Of a DNA stretch of 6,358 nt, positions 1 through 5,182 are shown one piece after another (positions within the stretch are counted from its first letter, which is position 1; each line of letters opens with the position of its first letter). Source of the DNA: JANMEX01 sp031423755 (lineage in GTDB: Bacteria; Pseudomonadota; Alphaproteobacteria; Rhizobiales; Rhizobiaceae); contig JANPGC010000171.1 in NCBI GenBank assembly GCA_031423755.1, forward strand, positions 1 through 6,358, given 5' to 3'. The notes under the pieces are model-generated. The model was not told where the DNA came from, searched no databases, and saw nothing but the letters and a program-made list of their open reading frames with translations. The translations under genes were made by a program, and so were the position numbers.

Positions 1-93
1 TTTGCCCAGAGTTTCCTGTTCGGCGAACCGATGACAGCCGAGACGGCGGGAAGATTGCTGCGAGAGCAGAATTTGGCGGCTGTGCGGGCCTAA
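1..93 (+). CDS. C-terminal end of a probable EAL-domain (c-di-GMP phosphodiesterase) protein, partial
   Basis: Only the last 30 codons and the TAA stop (91-93) are inside the window; the gene begins to the left. The translated tail contains AQSFLFGEPMTAETAGRLL. This matches the usual end of EAL domains, where a G/S-[YF]-LF-[GS]-x-P-[ML] strand is followed by a short helix ending in a leucine pair. EAL domains hydrolyse cyclic di-GMP to pGpG, often as the C-terminal part of GGDEF-EAL proteins. The catalytic residues are upstream and cannot be seen, so activity and any sensor domain are unknown. The family call is an inference from this short tail. The next gene starts 103 bp downstream on the same strand, behind a possible promoter of its own. 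Confidence 0.6.
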   Translation, partial: FAQSFLFGEPMTAETAGRLLREQNLAAVRA

Positions 94-101
94 GGCGGTG
101 C

Positions 102-132
102 CTTGTTGAGCGCGTGCAGTTGACGGTATAGT
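102..132 (+). promoter_or_regulatory. Weak sigma-70-type promoter candidate for the alpha/beta hydrolase gene
   Basis: A TATAGT hexamer at 127-132 matches five of six bases of the -10 consensus. A TTGTTG at 103-108 lies 18 bp upstream as a poor -35 element. It sits in the 103-bp gap between the EAL-like gene and the hydrolase start, which would give a leader of roughly 55-60 nt. The match is by eye only and the -35 is weak. Confidence 0.25.
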
Positions 133-196
133 TGCGTCGGGGTGCTGTGACTTGTCCGTGCAAGGCGGTCGCGTGTGCATTTGAGGAAGATGGCAA

Positions 197-979
197 ATGG
201 CTTGGTTCAAGCACCTCGCATCAGAGATTTATTTCGAAGAGACAGGCAGTGGCGATCCGGTGCTTCTGCTGCCGGGGTTCTCCGACAGAGTTGAAAATCA
301 CAAGGCGCTGCGGGAGGCACTTGGCCGGAACTATCGGGTTATCACGGCGGACTTGCCCGGTTCGGGCCGGTCGCTTCCGCAACCGCGCAATTATCATCCC
401 GGCTACTATTTCGAGGACGCGCAGGCATTTGTCGCCCTTGTTCGCGACTTGGGCTTGGGCGCAGCGCACATTCTTGGTTTCAGCGATGGCGGCGAAGTGG
501 CGCTTCTGGTCGCAGCCATTGCGCCACAGGCTGCGCGCTCCGTTCTAACCTGGGGTGCGCAAGGGTCAATCAGCGACCCTGATGGGCAAATAATTTCGTT
601 CTTCCGCAATATCGTTGACAGTCGCGACCCGGCGTCTGTTGGCTACCGTGACTACCTGGTTGCTACATATGGCGAAGAGAATGCGCGGGCGATGACACAG
701 AGTTTCGCAGGCGCCCTCGCGGCGATAAAGCAGGCCGGTGGAGACATCTGCCGAAACCGGGCCCATAGAATTGTTTGTCCAGCGCTGCTCATGGCGGGAG
801 AGAAAGATTCGTTTGTTTCAAAGGCAGCAATCGACGAGCTGGCGAGCCGCATGAGTTGCGCTGAAGCTATCGCGGTTGCAGCAGCCGGTCATGGCATTCA
901 TGAGGACCAGCCAGCGTGGTTCACTGCCACCGTCATTGACTGGCTTGCAAGGTCAAGTCAGCGGGATGCTACACCTTAG
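197..979 (+). CDS. Alpha/beta hydrolase, BPHL (valacyclovir hydrolase)-like
   Basis: A 260-residue single-domain alpha/beta hydrolase with no signal peptide, so probably cytoplasmic. Visible in order: the oxyanion-loop strand VLLLPGF (residues 22-28), DLPGSGRS (52-59), the nucleophile elbow GFSDGG with Ser96, the acid in GEKD (Asp204) and the catalytic histidine in GHGIH (His232). The triad is therefore complete. GFSDGG, DICR...CPALL..GEKD and a WGA segment near 119-121 resemble the BPHL group of ester and alpha-amino-ester hydrolases. The substrate cannot be read from sequence, and haloalkane or C-C bond hydrolases share the fold. The ATG is preceded by GAGGA (183-187) at 9-nt spacing, which supports this start. 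The 3' end overlaps the convergent cupin gene by 11 bp, and no hairpin terminator is evident there. Confidence 0.85.
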   Translation: MAWFKHLASEIYFEETGSGDPVLLLPGFSDRVENHKALREALGRNYRVITADLPGSGRSLPQPRNYHPGYYFEDAQAFVALVRDLGLGAAHILGFSDGGEVALLVAAIAPQAARSVLTWGAQGSISDPDGQIISFFRNIVDSRDPASVGYRDYLVATYGEENARAMTQSFAGALAAIKQAGGDICRNRAHRIVCPALLMAGEKDSFVSKAAIDELASRMSCAEAIAVAAAGHGIHEDQPAWFTATVIDWLARSSQRDATP

Positions 980-1481
980 AAGGGCGGACGCCGGCCTTGG
1001 CGCTGCGCCGCTTCAAATTGTCGTACGGCGACCCGTCTCGCCTGACATAGATCGCTGGCTTGCCATCCGCACGCGCGACCAGATCGATGTCCGGATAATA
1101 GGCCACATCGTCTTCTTTGCGGGAGCCGATTTCAAGCACCGTTGCCTCGCTCTGCGAACGGTTTTGCAGACAGTGGCCGTTCTGGTCTGCGGCCTTGAAA
1201 CCGGCTGCGTCGCCGGCATGCAAAATTTCGGCACCGCTGTCTGTCACGAGCGTGACTTCGCCCGACAGGACATAGATGAACTCATCTTCGCTGGTGTGCC
1301 AATGCCGCTGCGCCGACCACGCGCCGGGCGGCAGGCGCAGAAAATTGACGCCGAATTGCGTGAGGCTTGCTGCATCGCCGAGCCGCGTGCGTTCGCGTGC
1401 CAAACAGGGTTCATCAAACGGCGGCGGGTAAAGCGTGCCGACGACTGATGCGAGGGCGGACTTGTCAATCTTTTTGGTCAT
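969..1481 (-). CDS. Single-domain cupin protein (COG3837-like)
   Basis: A 170-residue protein with one central double-stranded beta-helix (cupin) domain. Motif 1 runs from Gly53 and includes His60, His62, Glu67 and Gly74, matching G(X)5HXH(X)3-4E(X)6G, so three metal ligands are present. Motif 2 is degenerate at its start (GDAAGFKAAD, 90-99) but keeps His103 and Asn107, the fourth ligand position. The N-terminal GTLYPPPFDEPC and GDAASLTQFGVN segments and the C-terminal YYPDIDLVARADG...YVRRDGSPY are typical of a widespread proteobacterial cupin group without an assigned reaction. A role as a metal-dependent enzyme or small-molecule binder is possible but unproven. The ATG has a strong Shine-Dalgarno GGAGG (1487-1491, minus strand) 5 nt upstream. 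It starts 24 bp after yqgE ends on the same strand, so cotranscription is likely. Confidence 0.85.
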   Translation of the reverse strand: MTKKIDKSALASVVGTLYPPPFDEPCLARERTRLGDAASLTQFGVNFLRLPPGAWSAQRHWHTSEDEFIYVLSGEVTLVTDSGAEILHAGDAAGFKAADQNGHCLQNRSQSEATVLEIGSRKEDDVAYYPDIDLVARADGKPAIYVRRDGSPYDNLKRRSAKAGVRPSKV

Positions 1482-1486
1482 TTGCG

Positions 1487-1491
1487 CCTCC
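1487..1491 (-). promoter_or_regulatory. Strong ribosome binding site of the cupin gene
   Basis: On the minus strand GGAGG lies 5 nt before the cupin ATG, inside the 24-bp gap after the yqgE stop. It fixes the cupin start and suggests the gene initiates translation independently although probably transcribed with yqgE. Confidence 0.7.
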
Positions 1492-1505
1492 GAACCTTGA
1501 GCCTT

Positions 1506-2114
1506 TCAGGCGTGTCCGGCCTCAAGAATCAGCCTTGAGGGATCGACGCCAATCATCGCAAGCGCACGGTCATAAGTGCGGCTGATGTCTTCGTCGAAGA
1601 GAACCTTGTGGGTTGCCGGGCATGTCAGCCAGCCGTTTTCGGCAATCTCGTTCTCAAGTTGGCCGGGAGCCCAGCCGGAATAGCCAAGCGTCATCATGGC
1701 TTGGCGGGGGCCATGGCCGCCCGAAATGGCGCGCAGGATATCGACTGTTGCTGTCAGGCAAATGTCTTCCGAGATCGGCATTGTGGAATTGACCATGTAA
1801 TCATCGGAATGAATGACAAAGCCCCTGCCCTTGTCGACCGGGCCGCCGTCGCGGATCATGAAATCGCGCGCCGAAACCGGCAGCTTGATTGCGTCGTCCT
1901 CGTTGACGATGCCGACCTGAATCAAAAGATCGGAAAAGACCATCGGCTGGCGGTGGTTGATGATGAAACCCATCGCGCCTTCGTCCGAATGGGCGCAGAC
2001 ATAGACGACGGAACGCGCAAACCGCGTGTCGCCCATCCCGGGCATGGCCACGAGGAAATGGTCGTTAAGGAAGCCCTTGCCGGGACCTTTGTTGCGAAGC
2101 GAGGCGATATCCAT
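1506..2114 (-). CDS. yqgE: YqgE/AlgH family protein (UPF0301)
   Basis: A 202-residue protein with the whole family pattern: HFLVAMPGM (19-27), VCAHSDEGAMGFIIN (39-53), the GGPV turn (90-93) and GYSGWAPGQLENEI (144-157). Length is normal for the family. YqgE/AlgH proteins are small soluble alpha/beta proteins. AlgH was linked genetically to alginate regulation in Pseudomonas, but the molecular function is unsettled. The chosen ATG is the first in frame after an in-frame TGA upstream. No clear Shine-Dalgarno precedes it, but the next methionine (24) would cut into the conserved HFLVAMPGM segment. It is probably the first gene of a two-gene minus-strand unit with the cupin gene. It diverges from the DsbD-like gene across 132 bp. 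Confidence 0.93.
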   Translation of the reverse strand: MDIASLRNKGPGKGFLNDHFLVAMPGMGDTRFARSVVYVCAHSDEGAMGFIINHRQPMVFSDLLIQVGIVNEDDAIKLPVSARDFMIRDGGPVDKGRGFVIHSDDYMVNSTMPISEDICLTATVDILRAISGGHGPRQAMMTLGYSGWAPGQLENEIAENGWLTCPATHKVLFDEDISRTYDRALAMIGVDPSRLILEAGHA

Positions 2115-2184
2115 GCGGACATGGTATCAAGGATCAGCAAAAGATAAAGTCAGAAGTCCAATATTTGAGCGAAGGAATGCGGGC

Positions 2185-2201
2185 CGTGAGCCGGGCTCAC
2201 G
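2185..2201. repeat. 17-bp palindrome in the yqgE / DsbD-like divergent intergenic region
   Basis: CGTGAGCCGGGCTCACG is a perfect dyad: two 8-bp arms around one central G. It lies 70 bp from the yqgE start and 45 bp from the DsbD-like start, the only clear structure in the 132-bp divergent region (2115-2246). It could be an operator for a dimeric regulator, or a 7-bp-stem hairpin in the leader of the plus-strand gene. There is no T-run after it, so an intrinsic terminator is unlikely. I could not recognise a convincing promoter on either strand of this region. Confidence 0.5.
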
Positions 2202-2246
2202 AAATCGGGATTTGCAAATGAACGCAACACGGGCGAAAGCGGCGTC

Positions 2247-3065
2247 ATGAAACAGATTTCAGCGACGATTTTGGCACTTTCCGCTTCGTTCCTTGCAATT
2301 GCCGAGGCAAACGCTGCGGCGAGCCAATGGCAGGACATTGCGGGTGGACGAATCCGCCTTGTGGTGGCTGAGCCTGCACCGGGCGGGAAAGACGTGCAGG
2401 CGATGCTGCAAGTCGATCTTCAGACCGGCTGGAAGACCTATTGGCGTGACCCCGGCGATGCGGGCGTGCCGCTGCAGTTTGACGTTTCGAAATCAACAAA
2501 CGCATCGCTTGCGGGCGTTGATTATCCTGCCCCGCACCGGTTTGATGACGGCACGAGCGTCTGGGCGGGATACAAGGAGCCGGTGGCGTTCGGCATGCGC
2601 CTTGAGCGCGGCGATGTGGCCAAGCCGGTTGTCATATCCGGCAATGTTTTTCTCGGCGTGTGCGAGAAGATATGCGTGCCTGTGCAGTTTGAGTTCAACG
2701 TCGATGTGCAGGACAGCGCCACGCCGACAATGCACCATGAGCTGGTTGCCATGGCGCTGAAGGATTTGCCCAAAGCTGCGGCCTCGGAGTTTGGCGTTTC
2801 TGCGATTGCGGCGGATATGAAAACACTCCGCATTGAGGCTGCCGTGCCTGAAGATGCTGGCGAGGCTGAGCTTTTTTTGGGTGCGCCGGAGGGGTTTCAG
2901 TTTGCAGCGCCCGTGCTGCAATCGCAGCAAGACGGCAAAGCGCGGTTTGAAGCGAAGATATTGTTTTCACCCGACGATGCAGGCGGCGAAACCAAAATGG
3001 TCGCCTATACGCTGGTCACGGACCAGGGCGCGGTTTCCGGCGACATTGCGATTTCCAAACGCTGA
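2247..3065 (+). CDS. Secreted DsbD/ScsB N-terminal-domain protein (stand-alone)
   Basis: A 272-residue protein starting with a signal peptide: basic MKQ, a hydrophobic core to about residue 18, and a likely cleavage after ANA (21-23). The mature part resembles the N-terminal thiol-disulfide domain of DsbD/ScsB. It has the GWKTYWRDPGDAGVP motif (61-75) and GVCEKICVPV (137-146), whose Cys139 and Cys143 are the only cysteines and form a CxxxC pair. In DsbD and ScsB this domain accepts electrons from the membrane part and passes them to periplasmic partners. Here no transmembrane core or thioredoxin-like C-terminal domain follows, so it must rely on an unseen membrane reductase or do something else. 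Residues 160-272 form a second, less recognisable beta-rich half. The ATG has only a weak upstream purine stretch; the signal peptide supports the start. The peroxiredoxin gene starts 79 bp downstream. Confidence 0.85.
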   Translation: MKQISATILALSASFLAIAEANAAASQWQDIAGGRIRLVVAEPAPGGKDVQAMLQVDLQTGWKTYWRDPGDAGVPLQFDVSKSTNASLAGVDYPAPHRFDDGTSVWAGYKEPVAFGMRLERGDVAKPVVISGNVFLGVCEKICVPVQFEFNVDVQDSATPTMHHELVAMALKDLPKAAASEFGVSAIAADMKTLRIEAAVPEDAGEAELFLGAPEGFQFAAPVLQSQQDGKARFEAKILFSPDDAGGETKMVAYTLVTDQGAVSGDIAISKR

Positions 3066-3069
3066 CGGT

Positions 3070-3097
3070 CTCGACAAACCGCGATCAATGTCTATGT
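3070..3097 (+). promoter_or_regulatory. Promoter candidate for the peroxiredoxin gene
   Basis: CTCGAC (3070-3075) and CTATGT (3092-3097) each match five of six positions of the rhizobial housekeeping consensus CTTGAC / CTATAT, with a 16-bp spacer (17 is usual). It lies directly after the stop of the DsbD-like gene and would give a leader of about 40 nt before the peroxiredoxin ATG. This suggests the peroxiredoxin can be transcribed independently. Read by eye only. Confidence 0.4.
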
Positions 3098-3134
3098 AAG
3101 CCTGCAACCGGCATTCGCCGTGATGAATTCCCGT

Positions 3135-3139
3135 GGAGA
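3135..3139 (+). promoter_or_regulatory. Ribosome binding site deciding the peroxiredoxin start
   Basis: GGAGA sits 5 nt before ATG 3145. A GTG at 3133 in the same frame would add four residues but overlaps this site, so the ATG is preferred. Confidence 0.65.
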
Positions 3140-3144
3140 TAAAG

Positions 3145-3618
3145 ATGATCAAGATTGGCGACCGTTTGCCTGACGCGAAATTCATGGTGCGCACTGGCGA
3201 TGGCTACAGCAGTGTCAGCACATCGGACGTATTTTCGGGCAAGAAGATTGTGCTGTTTGCCGTGCCCGGTGCATTCACGCCAACCTGCTCGGTCAATCAC
3301 CTGCCGGGTTTTCTTGAAAACCACAGCGAAATTCTTGCCAAGGGCGTGGATGCCATCGCGGTGGTTGCGGTCAACGACCACCATGTGATGCACGCATGGT
3401 CCAAGGCGTCGGGCGGCGAAGGCAAGATCATGTTCCTTGCTGATGGCGCAGCCAAGTTCACCAATGCGCTCGGTGTCGGGACGGACATGGGGCCGCTTGG
3501 ATTCCGTTCGCAGCGCTATTCGATGATCGTCGAGGATGGCGTGGTGAAAGGGTTCAACCTTGAGCCCGGCCACGGCGCGGATGTATCGGGGGCGGCGGCG
3601 ATACTTGGCCAGCTTTAG
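3145..3618 (+). CDS. Peroxiredoxin, Prx5 type, single cysteine
   Basis: A 157-residue thiol peroxidase that reduces hydrogen peroxide and organic hydroperoxides. The signature FAVPGAFTPTCS (38-49) places the peroxidatic cysteine at Cys48, with Pro41 and Thr45 of the active site, followed by HLPGF (52-56). Arg121 or Arg124 is the likely conserved active-site arginine. Cys48 is the only cysteine, so there is no internal resolving cysteine. Recycling would need an outside thiol, and Prx5-like enzymes of bacteria and plants commonly use glutathione/glutaredoxin. No signal peptide is present, so it is cytoplasmic. The start is ATG 3145, fixed by GGAGA. It has its own candidate promoter upstream and a hairpin-T-run terminator downstream. 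Related rhizobial genomes, as I recall, keep a peroxiredoxin next to rnhA-thrB; here a phosphoesterase gene lies between. Confidence 0.92.
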   Translation: MIKIGDRLPDAKFMVRTGDGYSSVSTSDVFSGKKIVLFAVPGAFTPTCSVNHLPGFLENHSEILAKGVDAIAVVAVNDHHVMHAWSKASGGEGKIMFLADGAAKFTNALGVGTDMGPLGFRSQRYSMIVEDGVVKGFNLEPGHGADVSGAAAILGQL

Positions 3619-3664
3619 AGTGTGGCTGAAAATCCACTCGTACGGCGACCTGAATTTTGATCCA

Positions 3665-3702
3665 GCCCCTTGGAGCGGCAGACTCCCGGGGCCAGTTTTC
3701 TT
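3665..3702 (+). terminator. Rho-independent terminator after the peroxiredoxin gene
   Basis: GCCCC (3665-3669) pairs with GGGGC (3688-3692), and GGAG (3672-3675) pairs with CTCC (3683-3686). The two stem parts are separated by a small TT/C internal loop and capped by a 7-nt loop. The stem is followed by CAG and the T-rich TTTTCTT (3696-3702). It begins 47 nt after the peroxiredoxin stop and ahead of the phosphoesterase start, so it would separate the two transcripts. Confidence 0.55.
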
Positions 3703-3709
3703 GTGCCCC

Positions 3710-3745
3710 GTTGCCTGTTAAGGTTGCCTTCAAAGCGGCAACAGG
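3710..3745 (+). repeat. Competing inverted repeats just upstream of the phosphoesterase start
   Basis: GTTGCC occurs twice (3710-3715 and 3723-3728). Either copy can pair with GGCAAC (3737-3742), the nearer one with an 8-nt loop. CCTGTT (3714-3719) can instead pair with AACAGG (3740-3745), which includes the only Shine-Dalgarno-like AGG (3743-3745), 10 nt before the ATG. These pairings exclude each other. Whether they matter in the mRNA leader is unknown. Confidence 0.3.
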
Positions 3746-3755
3746 TTCTGCGCTG

Positions 3756-4739
3756 ATGAAGCACCTTGCATTCGCGTGCGGCGTTCTGGCCATAGCGGCG
3801 CAGCTTGCGGGCTTGCGTGCGGCGGACGCGCGGACGGCGGCGCCGATCCGGCATGTGGTCGTCATTGTTATGGAAAACACCAACGCCGAGAAGTTTGGCA
3901 GCGCGCCGTATATTTACGGCAACGCGACTGATGCGCCATACATCAATTCCGTGCTGATGCCGCGTTATGCGCATGCGCTGAACTTCCGAGACCCGCTGCC
4001 GATGGGCGTGCCGAGCGAGCCGCATTATGTGTGGCTTGAAGCGGGCACCAACAGTTTGCCGGATTTCACGTTTGGCGAGGGCATATCCGGCGATTTTGAC
4101 CCGTCGTTCCTGCGCAGCACGGCAAGCAGCGACCATCTTGCCGCCCAGATTGAAGCAACCAACGGGCGTGTCACCTGGATGACCTATCAGGAAGGGATCA
4201 ATGCCAAGACAGGAGCGTGCCCGGTGAACAGCAGCCGCGAGACGCACTATGCCGCCAAGCACAATCCGTTCGTGTTCTTTCAGGACATTTCGGGAAATCC
4301 GCCGTCGAAGGACAATGAATATTGCGCGGCGCGCAACAGACCGCTTTCGGCTTTGGCAAAGGACATGGCGCGCGGAAGGGTCGCGAGCTATGTGTTTGTC
4401 ACGCCCGATCTTTGCCACGACATGCATGACAAATGCGGCAATCCGAGCCGCGTGCGCAATGGCGACGACTGGCTGAAATCCGAACTGCCGGCGATGATCG
4501 ACTGGGCAGGCCGCAACAGCGGCGTGATTTTTCTGACATGGGACGAGGGCCACGAGACGCGCAAGCTGCCGTTTCTGGCGATCGGTCCGATGGTGCGCAA
4601 GGGTTTTGCCGGGCCGGTGGCTTATGACCATGGGTCCGTGATCAGGACTGTGGAGCGGATTTTTGGTCTTCCGGTGCTCAAAACTGTCGCAGGCAGCAAT
4701 GATTTGGGCGATCTGTTTCAGGCGGGGGCGATGCGCTAG
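3756..4739 (+). CDS. Secreted phosphoesterase, acid phosphatase / phospholipase C superfamily (PF04185-like)
   Basis: A 327-residue protein with a signal peptide (MKHLAFACGVLAIAAQLAGL, cleavage probably near residues 20-26), so likely periplasmic or secreted. The mature part starts with IRHVVVIVMENTN (31-43), the metal-binding strand of this superfamily with Glu40 and Asn41. It ends with FLTWDEGHE (259-267; Asp263, Glu264), LPFLAIGPMVRKG (271-283) and YDHGSVIRTVERIFGLP (290-306), as in AcpA-like acid phosphatases. SEPHY (87-91) and EAGTNS (95-100) lie where the nucleophile serine/threonine is expected. VTPDLCHDMHDKC (215-227) is a further family motif. The substrate (phosphomonoester, phospholipid or other) is not determinable. 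An in-frame TTG at 3657 would add 33 residues overlapping the terminator, so ATG 3756 with the signal peptide is preferred. Its Shine-Dalgarno is weak. The stop shares CTAG with rnhA on the other strand. Confidence 0.82.
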   Translation: MKHLAFACGVLAIAAQLAGLRAADARTAAPIRHVVVIVMENTNAEKFGSAPYIYGNATDAPYINSVLMPRYAHALNFRDPLPMGVPSEPHYVWLEAGTNSLPDFTFGEGISGDFDPSFLRSTASSDHLAAQIEATNGRVTWMTYQEGINAKTGACPVNSSRETHYAAKHNPFVFFQDISGNPPSKDNEYCAARNRPLSALAKDMARGRVASYVFVTPDLCHDMHDKCGNPSRVRNGDDWLKSELPAMIDWAGRNSGVIFLTWDEGHETRKLPFLAIGPMVRKGFAGPVAYDHGSVIRTVERIFGLPVLKTVAGSNDLGDLFQAGAMR

Positions 4740-5182
4740 TCGGCCTGCCGCTTGAACGGGGCCATGCCCTGCCTTGCCAACTCATCGGCGCGCTCGTTTT
4801 CCGGGTGGCCGGCGTGGCCTTTGATCCAGTGCCATTCGACCTTGTGGGCCTTGCGGGCCTTGTCCAGCCGCTGCCAGAGTTCGACGTTTTTCACCGGCTT
4901 TTTGTCGGCGGTTTTCCAGCCGTTCTTCTTCCAGCCGATCATCCATTTGCCGATGCCGTCACGGACGTAGGATGAGTCTGTGTAAAGGTCAGCGCTGCAG
5001 GGTTCCTTCAGCGATTCCAGCGCGGAGATGGCGGCCATCAGCTCCATGCGGTTGTTGGTGGATTCACTGTCGCCGCCGGAGAGCTCTTTTTCCTTGCCGT
5101 TCCAGCGCAGGATCGCGCCCCAGCCTCCCGGGCCGGGATTGCCGGAGCAGGCACCGTCGGTGAAAATCTCGACATGTTTCAT
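4736..5182 (-). CDS. rnhA: Ribonuclease HI
   Basis: A 148-residue enzyme that cuts the RNA strand of RNA-DNA hybrids, removing R-loops and primer remnants in the cytoplasm. Its length is close to that of the E. coli enzyme (155). The carboxylate set is complete: Asp9 in FTDGACSGNPGPGGW, Glu47 in NNRMEL, Asp69 in YTDSSYV and Asp133 in NERADELA. The loop histidine is His123 in KGHAGHPENERADELA. These equal E. coli D10, E48, D70, D134 and H124 with a shift of one. The basic protrusion (WKKNGWKTADKKPVKN, about 84-99) is present. The ATG overlaps the thrB stop as ATGA (5179-5182) and no good Shine-Dalgarno precedes it, so translation is probably coupled to thrB. At the 3' end it overlaps the convergent phosphoesterase gene by 4 bp. 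Confidence 0.97.
   Translation of the reverse strand: MKHVEIFTDGACSGNPGPGGWGAILRWNGKEKELSGGDSESTNNRMELMAAISALESLKEPCSADLYTDSSYVRDGIGKWMIGWKKNGWKTADKKPVKNVELWQRLDKARKAHKVEWHWIKGHAGHPENERADELARQGMAPFKRQAD

Noticed and set aside
132..548. A 138-codon plus-strand frame overlapping the hydrolase start
   Set aside because: The overlapping hydrolase frame has a ribosome site and a full catalytic triad; this frame is cysteine- and arginine-rich without pattern.
1021..1033. A 13-bp word (TCGTACGGCGACC) found near 1021 and again near 3638
   Set aside because: One copy is inside the cupin coding region and the other between genes. A single 13-bp match in 6.4 kb is expected by chance fairly often, and the flanks do not match.
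1608..2147. A 179-codon plus-strand open frame opposite yqgE
   Set aside because: Antisense to a complete YqgE with all family motifs; no independent support.
3133..3144. Upstream GTG start for the peroxiredoxin
   Set aside because: It overlaps the good GGAGA ribosome site for ATG 3145, and the family normally begins with the MIKIGDRLP-type segment.
3615..4631. A 338-codon open frame on the minus strand opposite the phosphoesterase
   Set aside because: It is antisense to a clearly recognisable secreted enzyme, spans the terminator, and its translation is rich in Arg, His and Ala without any family pattern. Long antisense frames are common in GC-rich coding DNA.
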